Shown: positions 8,536-20,274 of the stretch, piece by piece
Layout: each line of letters begins with the position of its first letter
Numbering within the stretch: position 1 is the first letter of the stretch
Assembly: GCA_937864115.1 (NCBI GenBank)
Contig: CALMII010000004.1
Coordinates: forward strand, 62,001-126,000
Source: an uncultured Steroidobacter sp.
GTDB lineage: Bacteria; Pseudomonadota; Gammaproteobacteria; Steroidobacterales; Steroidobacteraceae
Direction of reading: 5' to 3'
DNA length: 64,000 bases
Made by a program: the position numbers and the translations under genes
The notes under the pieces: generated by a model
Database searches by the model: none
What the model was told of the DNA's origin: nothing
What the model saw: the letters and a program-made list of their open reading frames with translations, nothing else

Positions 8536-9342
8536 TCAATCCTCCGGCTGCGCACCTTCCTGCTGCGCACGATCGGCATCATCGACGGTGGCGGAATCGA
8601 CCTGTTCCTCGCGATTGATATCCGGCAGAACTTCCGGAGGCACGGGACTTGCGACCAGCGGAACCTGCCTCGGGCCGGACTGATTCGGTGCGTGTTGAAT
8701 CGTTGCACCTTGAACGCTGAAGTCGCTTTCTCCTGGAAGAGAAAGCAGTTCACTTCGATAAGCGGCATCCGTGCCGAGCCCGTAGATCGGACCCACGCCA
8801 TACGGATACGCAGACCCGCCATAGCCATACCCGCTGTAGCCAAGGAAGGGCGCACAAAACGGGCGGCAGCGAGTCAACAAGTAGCGTGAATGCGGATCGC
8901 AGCCGTAGCGATAACCGTAGCCCGAATACGTCGAACGCGCGGTAAAGCCTAAGAACAACGACCCATGGTGGTGCCCATCATCAAGGTGGCCGTCATGATG
9001 GTGTCCGTCGTGCCAGTCGTTCAGATGATGCAAGTCGTTGGGATGATGCAGCGAATGCGTCGCGTGCAGCGTGCTGTGGTGATCGAACGCGTCCGTGTGT
9101 CGGCCACCACCTACATGCGCGCCGCGTGCTGCGTGCCCCATGCGACCGGAGCTGTGGCTGACATGACCGCCGCTGCGGCCGCCAGCACTGTGGCCGGCGT
9201 GGCCGCCACCGCCATGGCCGCCATGGCCTCCATGACCACCGCCCGAATCAGCGATCGCCGCTGAACTGCCCAGAACGAAGCACAGGGCGGCAAGCGCCAT
9301 CGGCAATGAGTGCGCTGCCGCACGACCCGCGTGCTTCAGCAT
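8536..9342 (-). CDS. secreted His/Gly-rich protein, probable metal binder
   Basis: 268 residues from ATG 9342, eight bases after GGAGG. A Sec signal peptide (about 1-31, ending AAIADS) leads into a low-complexity region of GHGGHGG repeats and HH/HxH runs up to about residue 125. After that comes a Tyr/Gly-rich stretch with four Cys (CDPHSR, CRPFCAP). Such His clusters bind Zn, Cu, Ni or Co. Position at the end of a metal-efflux island suggests periplasmic metal buffering. The next gene downstream is the vWA lipoprotein. Confidence 0.65.
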   Translation of the reverse strand: MLKHAGRAAAHSLPMALAALCFVLGSSAAIADSGGGHGGHGGHGGGGHAGHSAGGRSGGHVSHSSGRMGHAARGAHVGGGRHTDAFDHHSTLHATHSLHHPNDLHHLNDWHDGHHHDGHLDDGHHHGSLFLGFTARSTYSGYGYRYGCDPHSRYLLTRCRPFCAPFLGYSGYGYGGSAYPYGVGPIYGLGTDAAYRSELLSLPGESDFSVQGATIQHAPNQSGPRQVPLVASPVPPEVLPDINREEQVDSATVDDADRAQQEGAQPED

Positions 9343-9550
9343 CGGTCCCACCTCCGCGCCTCACATTTTTCGACCACCGATAATCATAGTCCCCAACGCA
9401 AGCACCGGCGGTTCAATCCAGCGAAAAGAGCTGCAGCGTAGGCGCTCACGGGACAAACGTCAGTCGAAACACGCACGGCTTGACGCAATGCAGTCGCGGA
9501 TATCCGCGCGTGAGCGCCGCGTGCTTGCGCTCGTCAGCCGGTTCAGAGCG

Positions 9551-10057
9551 TCACGGATCAGCCTTGTGAGGTGCGGCACTCAATTCCGCAATGGCGCTGC
9601 GCGCCAGGGCAACGAGCAAAGACTGATCATGAGGACCGACCAGCACCATCACAGTCGTGTCGTAGCGGGCGACGACGATACCTGAGCGTGTGCGCTCCAC
9701 CGTGCCGAAGCGCGCTTCCGCACCCACACCGCGAAGGAGTCGATCGGGTGTGTCACGACTGAAAGCCTCTGTTACGTGTTGCGCAAACGCTGAACGTGCG
9801 GCGAGCTCGCTATCGCTTGTGTGGATTGAGAATCGGATGGTCAAGTCCTGGCCGCGATACACACAGACGTCCAGCTGCGACTCCGCCTTCGATGATTCGG
9901 CGGCGTTCACATGAACGGCCGAACCCACGATCGCGCTCACTTGCTCGGGCGGAAGCAATGCACAGGCTGATCGTTCGGCGTCCGACGGGGCGCTGAATGC
10001 GAGGAGCGCCACAACCATTCCGACTGCTGCCATTCCGCCTGTTGAGATAGTTCTCAT
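9551..10057 (-). CDS. secreted 168-residue protein, DUF3558-like pattern
   Basis: Start ATG 10057 follows GGGGG and a short spacer. The N-terminus is a signal peptide (to about residue 27, APSDA). Mature protein begins with ACALLPPEQVSAIVG, the pattern that opens small secreted DUF3558-like proteins, and has one further Cys (DVCVY). No enzyme motif. It follows the small lipoprotein gene by 21 bases, so the two are probably co-expressed. Role unknown. Confidence 0.6.
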   Translation of the reverse strand: MRTISTGGMAAVGMVVALLAFSAPSDAERSACALLPPEQVSAIVGSAVHVNAAESSKAESQLDVCVYRGQDLTIRFSIHTSDSELAARSAFAQHVTEAFSRDTPDRLLRGVGAEARFGTVERTRSGIVVARYDTTVMVLVGPHDQSLLVALARSAIAELSAAPHKADP

Positions 10058-10078
10058 TTGATCCCCCTTAGTCTGCGA

Positions 10079-10327
10079 CTACTGCGGGATGCGTGAGCCG
10101 TCCGGGTTCCATCCGCGGCGCTGCAGGCACCCGGCCACGCCAGCGTGCGTCGGCGGCAGATGCACGCGACGATTGGCACGACCGGGCTGCTGCATGCGAC
10201 AGACTTGCAACGCCTCAGTAAAGGTTTCTGGTGTTTGTTTGCTTTCCGGCTCAAAGAGCACGCAGCCGCTCAACCCCGCGACCGCAGCTACGCTGAAGAG
10301 CAGGCAAGCAGCGATTCTAATACTCAT
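10079..10327 (-). CDS. small lipoprotein
   Basis: 82 residues. The start ATG has AGGA seven bases upstream. A short signal with lipobox LSGC gives an N-terminal lipidated Cys at position 22. The mature part contains two more Cys (QVCRMQ, VAGCLQRRGW) spaced as in small outer-membrane-associated lipoproteins. It lies 24 bases after the EptA-like gene. Function unknown. Confidence 0.6.
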   Translation of the reverse strand: MSIRIAACLLFSVAAVAGLSGCVLFEPESKQTPETFTEALQVCRMQQPGRANRRVHLPPTHAGVAGCLQRRGWNPDGSRIPQ

Positions 10328-10351
10328 AAGCTCTTCCTGGGTGCGGTGTGC

Positions 10352-12148
10352 CTATGTCCGTCCGGCAGCACGCAATGCATGTCGAACGCAGCTTTCAAAG
10401 AGATCGCTATCGGCCCGATACTCGGATGTTTCGATCGCCAATAACCCGACGATCGAGTGAAAGACGTTGTCGTGACTCGCGGCCCGCGTGGCCTGTGCGC
10501 GGATGCATTGCGAATTCACTTTGAAGTCCTCGCGAAAGCTCTCGGACATCCACATCAGCATGGGCACATGCGTCTGCACGTGTGGCGCAATGGCGTAAGG
10601 CAATCCGTGCAGATAGACGCCGCCCTCTCCAAGGGACTCGCCGTGATCACCTACGTAGAGCATCGCGGTGCGATACTGATCCGCGCGCTCGCTGAGGAAG
10701 GCGATGACCTCTCCGAGCAAATGATCGGTGTAAAGAATCGCGTTGTCGTACGTATTGACGAGCTGCTCCTGTGTGCACTTCCGCAGCTCGACCGTGTCAC
10801 AGGTCGGCGTGAAGCGGCGGAACGTCGGCGGATAGCGCTGGTAGTAGGCGGGTCCGTGATTACCGAGCTGATGCAGCACGAGGAACACATTCTCCGCGCC
10901 GGTCGAGGCGACTACGTTCAGATTTCGGAGCAGGACCTCATCCAAGCATCGTCCGCTGGGACACTCGACGCTCGACAGCTGCGAGGCGGTCTGCAGGGCG
11001 ATTCCATCGCCCTCACAAGTGCCTTTGCATCCTGAATTGTTATCCCGCCACAGCACGCGATAGCCGGCATGGGCGAGCACGTTGAGGAGTCCATCGTGAT
11101 TGCGGGTGGTGTCTTCGTCATAGCGATCACGGCCGAACGGAGAGAACATGCACGGGAGCGAGACTTCAGTTGCTGTGCCACACGACGTCACGTCCGGGAA
11201 GTTGACGATATCGAGATTCGAGAGGCGGGGGTTGGTGTCGCGTGCGTAGCCGTTCAGCGAGAAGTTATCGCCTCGCGCCGTCTCGCCTACGATCATGACG
11301 AACAGCACGGGCTTGTCGGCGATGGCGGCAGATGCAGTGTGGCGATCCGTCCCGACCAGATGAGTGCGAGCGGGTGCCTCGCCACGGATAGTGCCGGTCA
11401 GCACACGCGTCATTGAGTACAGGTAGTTGCCAGGGGTGATCAGATAGCGCATCTGCTTGTGCGCCCGCATGAGCGGCGCGAAGTCCTTCATCACCAGCGC
11501 GAGCGCGAGGAGGCTGCCGAGCACTGCGCCGGCGATCAGCACACATCGCACGACTGCAGCGCGCGCGAGCGGCCGGCGGGAGAACCGCAACGTCAGGAGC
11601 ACCGCAGCCGGGACTCCCCCATAAAGCGCCACTCGCATGAGCCCTGTAACGCTTAAGTATTCGCCCGCCTCGCCAACATCCGTGCGTACGATGTTGCGAA
11701 CCATGGTCGGGTCCAGATACACGCCATAGTCCTGCATGAATGGCATCGCGCAGGCATTCACGAGCAGCAATACCGCCAGGATGGGTTTCGCCGTCCAGCG
11801 GTTGCAAACCGCAGCCAGCACAGCGAAGTGCAGCAGCGTGATCGCGATGAATACCGGCGCAGCGAACGTCCACGTCGACGCGTCGGCCCATCGTCGGTCC
11901 GCCAACAGCGCCTTCCAGAACGGCGCACTACTGATGACGGCGAAGAACATGCATGTAAGCAGCACACACAGCTCGACGGATATCTCCGGGCGTCGCATAG
12001 ACAGTCGTTGCGCGGCCCGCGCGAGAGATCGAAGCATCGTGTCGTCGACTTCACCGAGCGATCCGTTCGTTTGTGCCTCGCGACTCGCCGTTGCACCGTC
12101 AGGAGCACGCTGCGACAGCTCAATGGGCGTTCTAGTCACAGACTTCAC
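10352..12148 (-). CDS. eptA: EptA/MCR-family lipid A phosphoethanolamine transferase
   Basis: About 598 residues. Five hydrophobic helices lie in the first 225 residues, followed by a periplasmic sulfatase-fold domain. Catalytic motifs of the EptA/MCR family are all present: VGETARGDNFSLNGY (metal-binding Glu), TSCGTATEVSLPCMFS (Thr nucleophile), LHQLGNHGPAYY (His), and YVGDHGESLGEGG (Asp-His) followed by LHGLPYAIAP. The family transfers phosphoethanolamine to lipid A, lowering negative charge and polymyxin binding. An N-terminal extension of about 50 residues is longer than in MCR-1. GTG 12148 overlaps the previous stop (GTGA); an ATG further in is possible. It lies inside the mobile island. 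Confidence 0.85.
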   Translation of the reverse strand: MKSVTRTPIELSQRAPDGATASREAQTNGSLGEVDDTMLRSLARAAQRLSMRRPEISVELCVLLTCMFFAVISSAPFWKALLADRRWADASTWTFAAPVFIAITLLHFAVLAAVCNRWTAKPILAVLLLVNACAMPFMQDYGVYLDPTMVRNIVRTDVGEAGEYLSVTGLMRVALYGGVPAAVLLTLRFSRRPLARAAVVRCVLIAGAVLGSLLALALVMKDFAPLMRAHKQMRYLITPGNYLYSMTRVLTGTIRGEAPARTHLVGTDRHTASAAIADKPVLFVMIVGETARGDNFSLNGYARDTNPRLSNLDIVNFPDVTSCGTATEVSLPCMFSPFGRDRYDEDTTRNHDGLLNVLAHAGYRVLWRDNNSGCKGTCEGDGIALQTASQLSSVECPSGRCLDEVLLRNLNVVASTGAENVFLVLHQLGNHGPAYYQRYPPTFRRFTPTCDTVELRKCTQEQLVNTYDNAILYTDHLLGEVIAFLSERADQYRTAMLYVGDHGESLGEGGVYLHGLPYAIAPHVQTHVPMLMWMSESFREDFKVNSQCIRAQATRAASHDNVFHSIVGLLAIETSEYRADSDLFESCVRHALRAAGRT

Positions 12149-12639
12149 CGAGGCGTCCCGTCGCACAGTTCCTTCATTCGTTTCTCGGCGCTGGTTCGTT
12201 CGGCGTCGATCTCGACACTGGTGTAGTACACCCGATTGCCCTGCTCGTCGCGGCGGTAGAGCCGGTTGTTCTCGGCGAACATCAGGTAACGATCGCGCGC
12301 TCGGCGGCAGTCCTCTTGTCTGCGTACCTGTGCTTTCTGCTCGCCCTCCTTGGCGACACGTTTGTCTGCTTCCTGCTTTCGGTACGCCTCGACGCGCTCA
12401 TTCGTGGCCTGGACCTGAGCCGCTGCCGCTTCGGCAGCGGCCGGATCACGAGTCGACCGGACGATCACGCGTTGCGCCGAGGGCGACAGCGGCCGATCCG
12501 AGTAAATCGGCCGGCCCTCAGCGTCCGTGGACTTGTAGATCTCATGGGGTTCATCCGAATAAGCGAGACCCCAGGCGAAAATGCAAACGATGCTGGCCAG
12601 ACAGGCGCGTAACTCAAGAGCAGAAACGAACCCGCGCAT
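12145..12639 (-). CDS. secreted DUF4124-like protein
   Basis: 164 residues with an N-terminal signal peptide (to about residue 29). A DUF4124-type segment follows: EIYKSTDAEGRPIYSDRPL, the short beta motif of this periplasmic family. Then comes a long charged coiled-coil of alternating Ala, Glu, Arg and Gln (about 70-120) and a C-terminal region with two Cys. It starts two bases after the P-type ATPase gene and its TGA overlaps the EptA-like start. The function of the domain is not known. Confidence 0.7.
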   Translation of the reverse strand: MRGFVSALELRACLASIVCIFAWGLAYSDEPHEIYKSTDAEGRPIYSDRPLSPSAQRVIVRSTRDPAAAEAAAAQVQATNERVEAYRKQEADKRVAKEGEQKAQVRRQEDCRRARDRYLMFAENNRLYRRDEQGNRVYYTSVEIDAERTSAEKRMKELCDGTPR

Positions 12640-12641
12640 GA

Positions 12642-14570
12642 TCAGCCCTCCTTCGCTTGACGCGCGATCGCACCCGCTCTCGCGCCATTTGCAACGGCAA
12701 GCAGCTCGGCGCTCTCGTGGACGAGCACGGCCGTTGCGACGCCGATCAGCCCGATCACCGCGAGCGGAATCATAACGATCAGAATTGCAATCGAAAGGAC
12801 GATGTTCTGAAGGCTCACGCGCCGCGCCTTCTCGCCGAAATCGAGTGCGACGATGACCTTGTTCAAATCATCGGCCATGAGCGCGATATCCGCCGCCTCG
12901 ATGGCAGCGTCGGTGCCGGCTGCGCCCATGGCGATGCCACACGTGGCTGCGGCAAGCGCCGGCGCATCGTTCACGCCGTCGCCCACCATGAGCACCGGCG
13001 TATGCAGCATGATCTCCTCGATCTCGCCGACCTTGTCCTGTGGCTTGAGCTCCGCCCGTACCTCTTCGATGCCCAGGCGTCTCGCCACGGCCTCGCCGGT
13101 CAGCGTGTTGTCACCGGTCAGCATGATGATGCGTATGCCGCGGCGCTGGAGCTCGCGTACCACCTCGGCCGCTTCCGGACGCACTTGATCCTGTAGTGTG
13201 ATGAGTCCCACCGCCTTGCCCGCGTTGGCCACGGCGACGACGGTGTTGCCCTCGCGCTGCAGCGCTGTGATCTTGGCGTCGAGGGCGTTGAGCGCGATGC
13301 CCTGCTCGCGCATGAGCGCGGGGCTGCCAATGAGCCACCGCTGCGATCCGATCATGGCCTCGGCGCCGCCGCCCGTGATCGACTGGAAGTCCTGTGCGGG
13401 CTCGCGCGTGAGCCCGCGTCGCTCGGCCTCGGTCACGATCGCCTGCGCCAGGGGATGCTGCGAGAAATGTTCGACACTCGCCGCTTTGCGCAGCAGCTCG
13501 TTCTCCTCGAGCGGATTGCCGATGACATGAGTGACTTCCGGCCGTCCGATGGTGAGCGTCCCGGTCTTGTCGAAGGCGATGATGCGGATCCGTCCGAGAT
13601 GTTCGAGGTGCGCGCCGCCTTTGATCAAAATGCCGTGTCGCCCGGCGCTACCGATCGCAGCGGCCATCGCCATCGGCATCGACATGATGAGCGCGCAGGG
13701 CGCGGCCGCCACGAGCAACACGACCGCGCGCCGCGCCCAAAAATCGATGGGCAGCCCAAACAGCGCGGGAACGACGAGCAGCAACGCCGCCGCGATCAGC
13801 ACCGCCGGGCTGTAGCGTCGGCCAAAGCGTTCGATCCATTGTTGCGCGCGTCCCTTGCGCTCCTGCGCTTCTTCGACGAGATGGATGATGCGCGACAGCG
13901 TGTTGTCGGCGAACGCGGCGGTCGCCTCGACCACGAGCGCACCCTCGGTGTTGATGCTGCCGGCAAACACCTTGTCGCCCGGCCCTTTCTCCACCGGCAT
14001 CGATTCACCGGTAATGGATGCCTCGTTGAGGCTCGAACGCCCTTCGACGATCACGCCGTCGGTCACAACGCCTTGTGCGGGGCGCACGACGAATCTATCG
14101 CCGGGCTTGAGTTCCGTGGCAGGTATCGTCCGCTCACTGCCGCTGCCCTCCAGGAGTTGCGCCTCCTTGGGCGCCAAGTCGAGGAGCGAGCGGATTGAGG
14201 ATCGCGTGCGAGCGTAAGTGTACTCTTCCAGTCCTTCTGCGGCGCCGTAGAGGACAACGAGCGCTGCCGCCTCATCCCACAGGCCCAACACAGCCGCGCC
14301 GGCAGTGGCCGCCATCATCAGTATTTCAATACCGATCTTGCGTTCGTGGATGAGTTCTTCGATTCCCTCGCGAATCCAATGCCAGCCACCGATGGGGATG
14401 GAGAGCGCATAGGCACCGATGGCGATTTGATGAGGCAGCACGCCAAGCCGTTCGCACACGAACGCCGTGCCAGCGATGACTGCCGCCAGCAAGGCGCCAC
14501 GCAACGGCGGAAAACTCCACCAGCGGCCAGAGGCACTCGTATCGGATGTTGCCTCCGATGTCGGACGCAT
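12642..14570 (-). CDS. P1B-type heavy-metal ATPase with APC instead of CPC
   Basis: 642 residues with all P-type ATPase elements: actuator SITGES (185-190), phosphorylation site DKTGT (334-338), nucleotide-site HP in HFSQHPLAQ, and hinge GDGVNDAPAL. About seven or eight membrane helices. The metal-site helix reads AAAPCALIMSMPM with APC at 290-292, where Cu/Zn/Cd pumps have CPC and CoaT-like pumps SPC. There is no N-terminal HMA domain. Likely exports a divalent ion (Zn, Cd or Co), given the czc neighbours. TAATG overlap with the upstream DUF411 gene shows coupling. Metal specificity cannot be read from the sequence. Confidence 0.85.
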   Translation of the reverse strand: MRPTSEATSDTSASGRWWSFPPLRGALLAAVIAGTAFVCERLGVLPHQIAIGAYALSIPIGGWHWIREGIEELIHERKIGIEILMMAATAGAAVLGLWDEAAALVVLYGAAEGLEEYTYARTRSSIRSLLDLAPKEAQLLEGSGSERTIPATELKPGDRFVVRPAQGVVTDGVIVEGRSSLNEASITGESMPVEKGPGDKVFAGSINTEGALVVEATAAFADNTLSRIIHLVEEAQERKGRAQQWIERFGRRYSPAVLIAAALLLVVPALFGLPIDFWARRAVVLLVAAAPCALIMSMPMAMAAAIGSAGRHGILIKGGAHLEHLGRIRIIAFDKTGTLTIGRPEVTHVIGNPLEENELLRKAASVEHFSQHPLAQAIVTEAERRGLTREPAQDFQSITGGGAEAMIGSQRWLIGSPALMREQGIALNALDAKITALQREGNTVVAVANAGKAVGLITLQDQVRPEAAEVVRELQRRGIRIIMLTGDNTLTGEAVARRLGIEEVRAELKPQDKVGEIEEIMLHTPVLMVGDGVNDAPALAAATCGIAMGAAGTDAAIEAADIALMADDLNKVIVALDFGEKARRVSLQNIVLSIAILIVMIPLAVIGLIGVATAVLVHESAELLAVANGARAGAIARQAKEG

Positions 14571-15121
14571 TACGGCGAGCCCCCTCGTGAATCACCGGCC
14601 GGTTGAAACCACTTGCGCGTGCGTCCGCTGCGGTCGACCAGCAGCACGGGACTGCGCTCATCGAGGACGCTCACTGAATATTCCTTCTCCATCCCGACAA
14701 CGGCTTCGGTCACGACCCCAAGTCCATCGGGGCGCTGCGCCGCCAGCGCTCGCAGCGCCGAGGCATCGACGTGTCCTTCGACGAAATAGCCGAGGTAATC
14801 ACCGAGGTGGCAGCCATGCAGGCTCTCGGGTACCTGCAGGCGTGTCCGTGTGTTCTTCAAGGTCTCGGTTTCGGACAAGCGCACGATGAATCCTTCAGCT
14901 TCCAAGGCACGCGCCCACGGAAACACACAGCGGCAGCCGTGGACCCGGTAGACACGGATGACTTGTTCTGGCGGTATTGAGCGGAGAAAGTCCAAATTCA
15001 TCAACGCGACCGCCAGAGCGCTCACAAGAATGGCGACGCCGAAAACAATCCATAACTGCTTCTTGAGATTGGGTGACGCAGCCTCTGCGGGCTTGCGCCT
15101 GGGAGGACGAGGTTGCGACAC
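14570..15121 (-). CDS. DUF411 metal-binding protein with membrane anchor
   Basis: 183 residues with one N-terminal transmembrane helix (about 22-42) and a DUF411 domain. The motifs are VYRVHGCRCVFPWARALEAEGF with a CxC pair, VPESLHGCHLGDYLGYFVEGHV (GCH plus EGHV) and a Gly-Val-rich end. DUF411 proteins are linked to copper or other soft metals in the periplasm. Unlike typical short members it continues into a further C-terminal strand region. It lies in an operon directly before the P-type ATPase, so it may deliver or bind its metal. Confidence 0.8.
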   Translation of the reverse strand: MSQPRPPRRKPAEAASPNLKKQLWIVFGVAILVSALAVALMNLDFLRSIPPEQVIRVYRVHGCRCVFPWARALEAEGFIVRLSETETLKNTRTRLQVPESLHGCHLGDYLGYFVEGHVDASALRALAAQRPDGLGVVTEAVVGMEKEYSVSVLDERSPVLLVDRSGRTRKWFQPAGDSRGGSP

Positions 15122-15133
15122 GGCTCACCTCCG

Positions 15134-15748
15134 TCAGTAGAGTGCGAACAACGAAGGCCACGCGAACACGTCGCGCAGATCGTGCAAGGCATGCACGATC
15201 ACGGCCGCGATCACGAACCAGACCACTTCCGTCAGCGAGCGGCGAAGCGCGGCCGGACAGACCTCCCATCGCCCTGGCTCCCAGTAGCCGGACAGTCGTG
15301 GCCAGAACCGCGGCACGCTCGCTCTGTAATCGACGAAGCGTGCGCCGTGGCGGTCGCCCAGGTGCACTTCTTCCTGTTGGATGACATCCCGGTAGTACCA
15401 GGCGAACCACACCATGAACAGCACGGGCAAAGTGAGTGTCTCGGTCGTGATCGTGATGCCGAGTCCGCCGAGGAAGCTGAAGACGTAGAGTGGATTGCGC
15501 GTCAGCGAGTAGGGACCGACCCTCACGAGCTGCACATTCTTGTTGCCAGCCATGTAGCTGCTGCACCAGAGTCGTCCCAGCGCGCCGATGGCCGCGAGTA
15601 CGATTCCGATCGGCGTCAACACGTGAGCAACGGTCCCGCTCGACTCGTGCCACGCCGAACGTGAGATGAGAAAGAGCGCGACGATCACCAGGCAGAAGGC
15701 CCGGGTATCGGCCATGCGCTTTCGAGTCGACAACGCCGTAAACCTCAA
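15134..15748 (-). CDS. czcN: CzcN-like membrane methyltransferase (ICMT/PEMT family)
   Basis: 204 residues with four or five hydrophobic helices and the SAM-site pattern of isoprenylcysteine carboxyl methyltransferase-like proteins: GPYSLTRNPLYVFSFLGGLGI, then a GxxYxxYxxxVPRFWP-like end (ARFVDYRASVPRFWP) preceded by EE. In Cupriavidus a protein of this family, CzcN, lies in the czc locus; its substrate is unknown. It follows the P-II-like gene by six bases. Start ATG 15748 or an internal ATG at 15715. The symbol rests on family and context. Confidence 0.7.
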   Translation of the reverse strand: MRFTALSTRKRMADTRAFCLVIVALFLISRSAWHESSGTVAHVLTPIGIVLAAIGALGRLWCSSYMAGNKNVQLVRVGPYSLTRNPLYVFSFLGGLGITITTETLTLPVLFMVWFAWYYRDVIQQEEVHLGDRHGARFVDYRASVPRFWPRLSGYWEPGRWEVCPAALRRSLTEVVWFVIAAVIVHALHDLRDVFAWPSLFALY

Positions 15749-15754
15749 TATCCG

Positions 15755-19260
<3,506 letters not shown>

Positions 19261-20274
19261 TTAGTGCCCATGCTCAGCTTCGCCCTTGCCGAGCTCTGCC
19301 TTTAGGATGAAGCTGTTCCTGGTTGCGTAGGTATCGCCGGGTTCAAGACCTGCGAGCACTTCGGTCACTTCGCCGTCGCTGCGGCCGAGCTGAACGGCTC
19401 GGGGCTCAAAGCCCTCCTCGCCCTGTACGAAGACGACCGTGCGTTCCTCCATCGTCTGCAGAGCGCCACTTGATATGGCAAGCGGTACTGCCGTGTTTGT
19501 GAGCGTTACTTCCGCAGTCACATACAGGCCGGGCGGCCACTTGCGATCGGCGTTGTCCAGCAGCACGCGAGCCGAAAGCGTCTGGTTGGTGGTGCTGCCA
19601 AAGGGCGCGACATAGACGACTTTGCCCTCCGCGCTCAGCCCCGTGTCCGCGCTCTTGACATGGGCGACCTGGCCGACGCGCACTTTGGCAATGTCACGCG
19701 GGAACACCGATAGTTCGACCCATACCGTCGAGAGATCCGCCACGGTGAACAAAGCTTTGTCGCCGGCCTGCTCACCAGGATTGGCGTTACGCGCAGTCAC
19801 TACACCGGTCAGCGGCGCCACGACTGCGTAGGTCTGAAGACTCTCATTGCTCTCCACAGTGGCGAGCGTTTCGCCCCGACGCACTGAGTCACCCACGCGC
19901 CTGGTAACAGTGCGGATCACGCCGGGGAAGCGCGCGCCCACTTCCAGAACACGCTCGGCATTGGGTGCAATCACTCCGTACAGCGGAAGGTGCTCCCGTA
20001 CGTTGGCTGGACCCGCTTGCGCCAAGCCGATGCCCGCGCTCTTGATCTGCTCAGGCGTGAGCTTCACGTGATCGCCTCCGCCTTCCTCATGGCTTTCCTC
20101 GCCCTCCTCGTGCCCTTCCCCGGCGTGCTCGTCTTTTGTTTGTGCCGCAGGCGTGCGGGCTGTTGAAGGTTCGCTGTTGTTGCAGGCCGTGAGCGACAGC
20201 ACCAGAAGAATCGTTGCAACTAACGACGTCGTCGTACGCATCATTGTCACTTGAGTGAGAGCACTGGTTTTCAT
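19261..20274 (-). CDS. czcB: CzcB-type periplasmic adaptor (membrane fusion protein)
   Basis: 337 residues. A lipoprotein-like signal ends in LSLTAC, followed by a His/Glu-rich segment (about 47-68, HEEGEESHEEGGGDH) that probably binds metal. Then come lipoyl and barrel segments: GVRF-type VGARFPGVIRTV, a short coiled coil, AVVAPLTGVVTARNANPGEQ and a beta-barrel. It joins CzcA to CzcC. ATG overlaps the czcC stop (ATGA). Confidence 0.9.
   Translation of the reverse strand: MKTSALTQVTMMRTTTSLVATILLVLSLTACNNSEPSTARTPAAQTKDEHAGEGHEEGEESHEEGGGDHVKLTPEQIKSAGIGLAQAGPANVREHLPLYGVIAPNAERVLEVGARFPGVIRTVTRRVGDSVRRGETLATVESNESLQTYAVVAPLTGVVTARNANPGEQAGDKALFTVADLSTVWVELSVFPRDIAKVRVGQVAHVKSADTGLSAEGKVVYVAPFGSTTNQTLSARVLLDNADRKWPPGLYVTAEVTLTNTAVPLAISSGALQTMEERTVVFVQGEEGFEPRAVQLGRSDGEVTEVLAGLEPGDTYATRNSFILKAELGKGEAEHGH

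Noticed and set aside
11736..12641. 301-residue plus-strand frame
   Set aside because: Antisense to the EptA-like and DUF4124-like genes; Ser/Arg-rich shadow.
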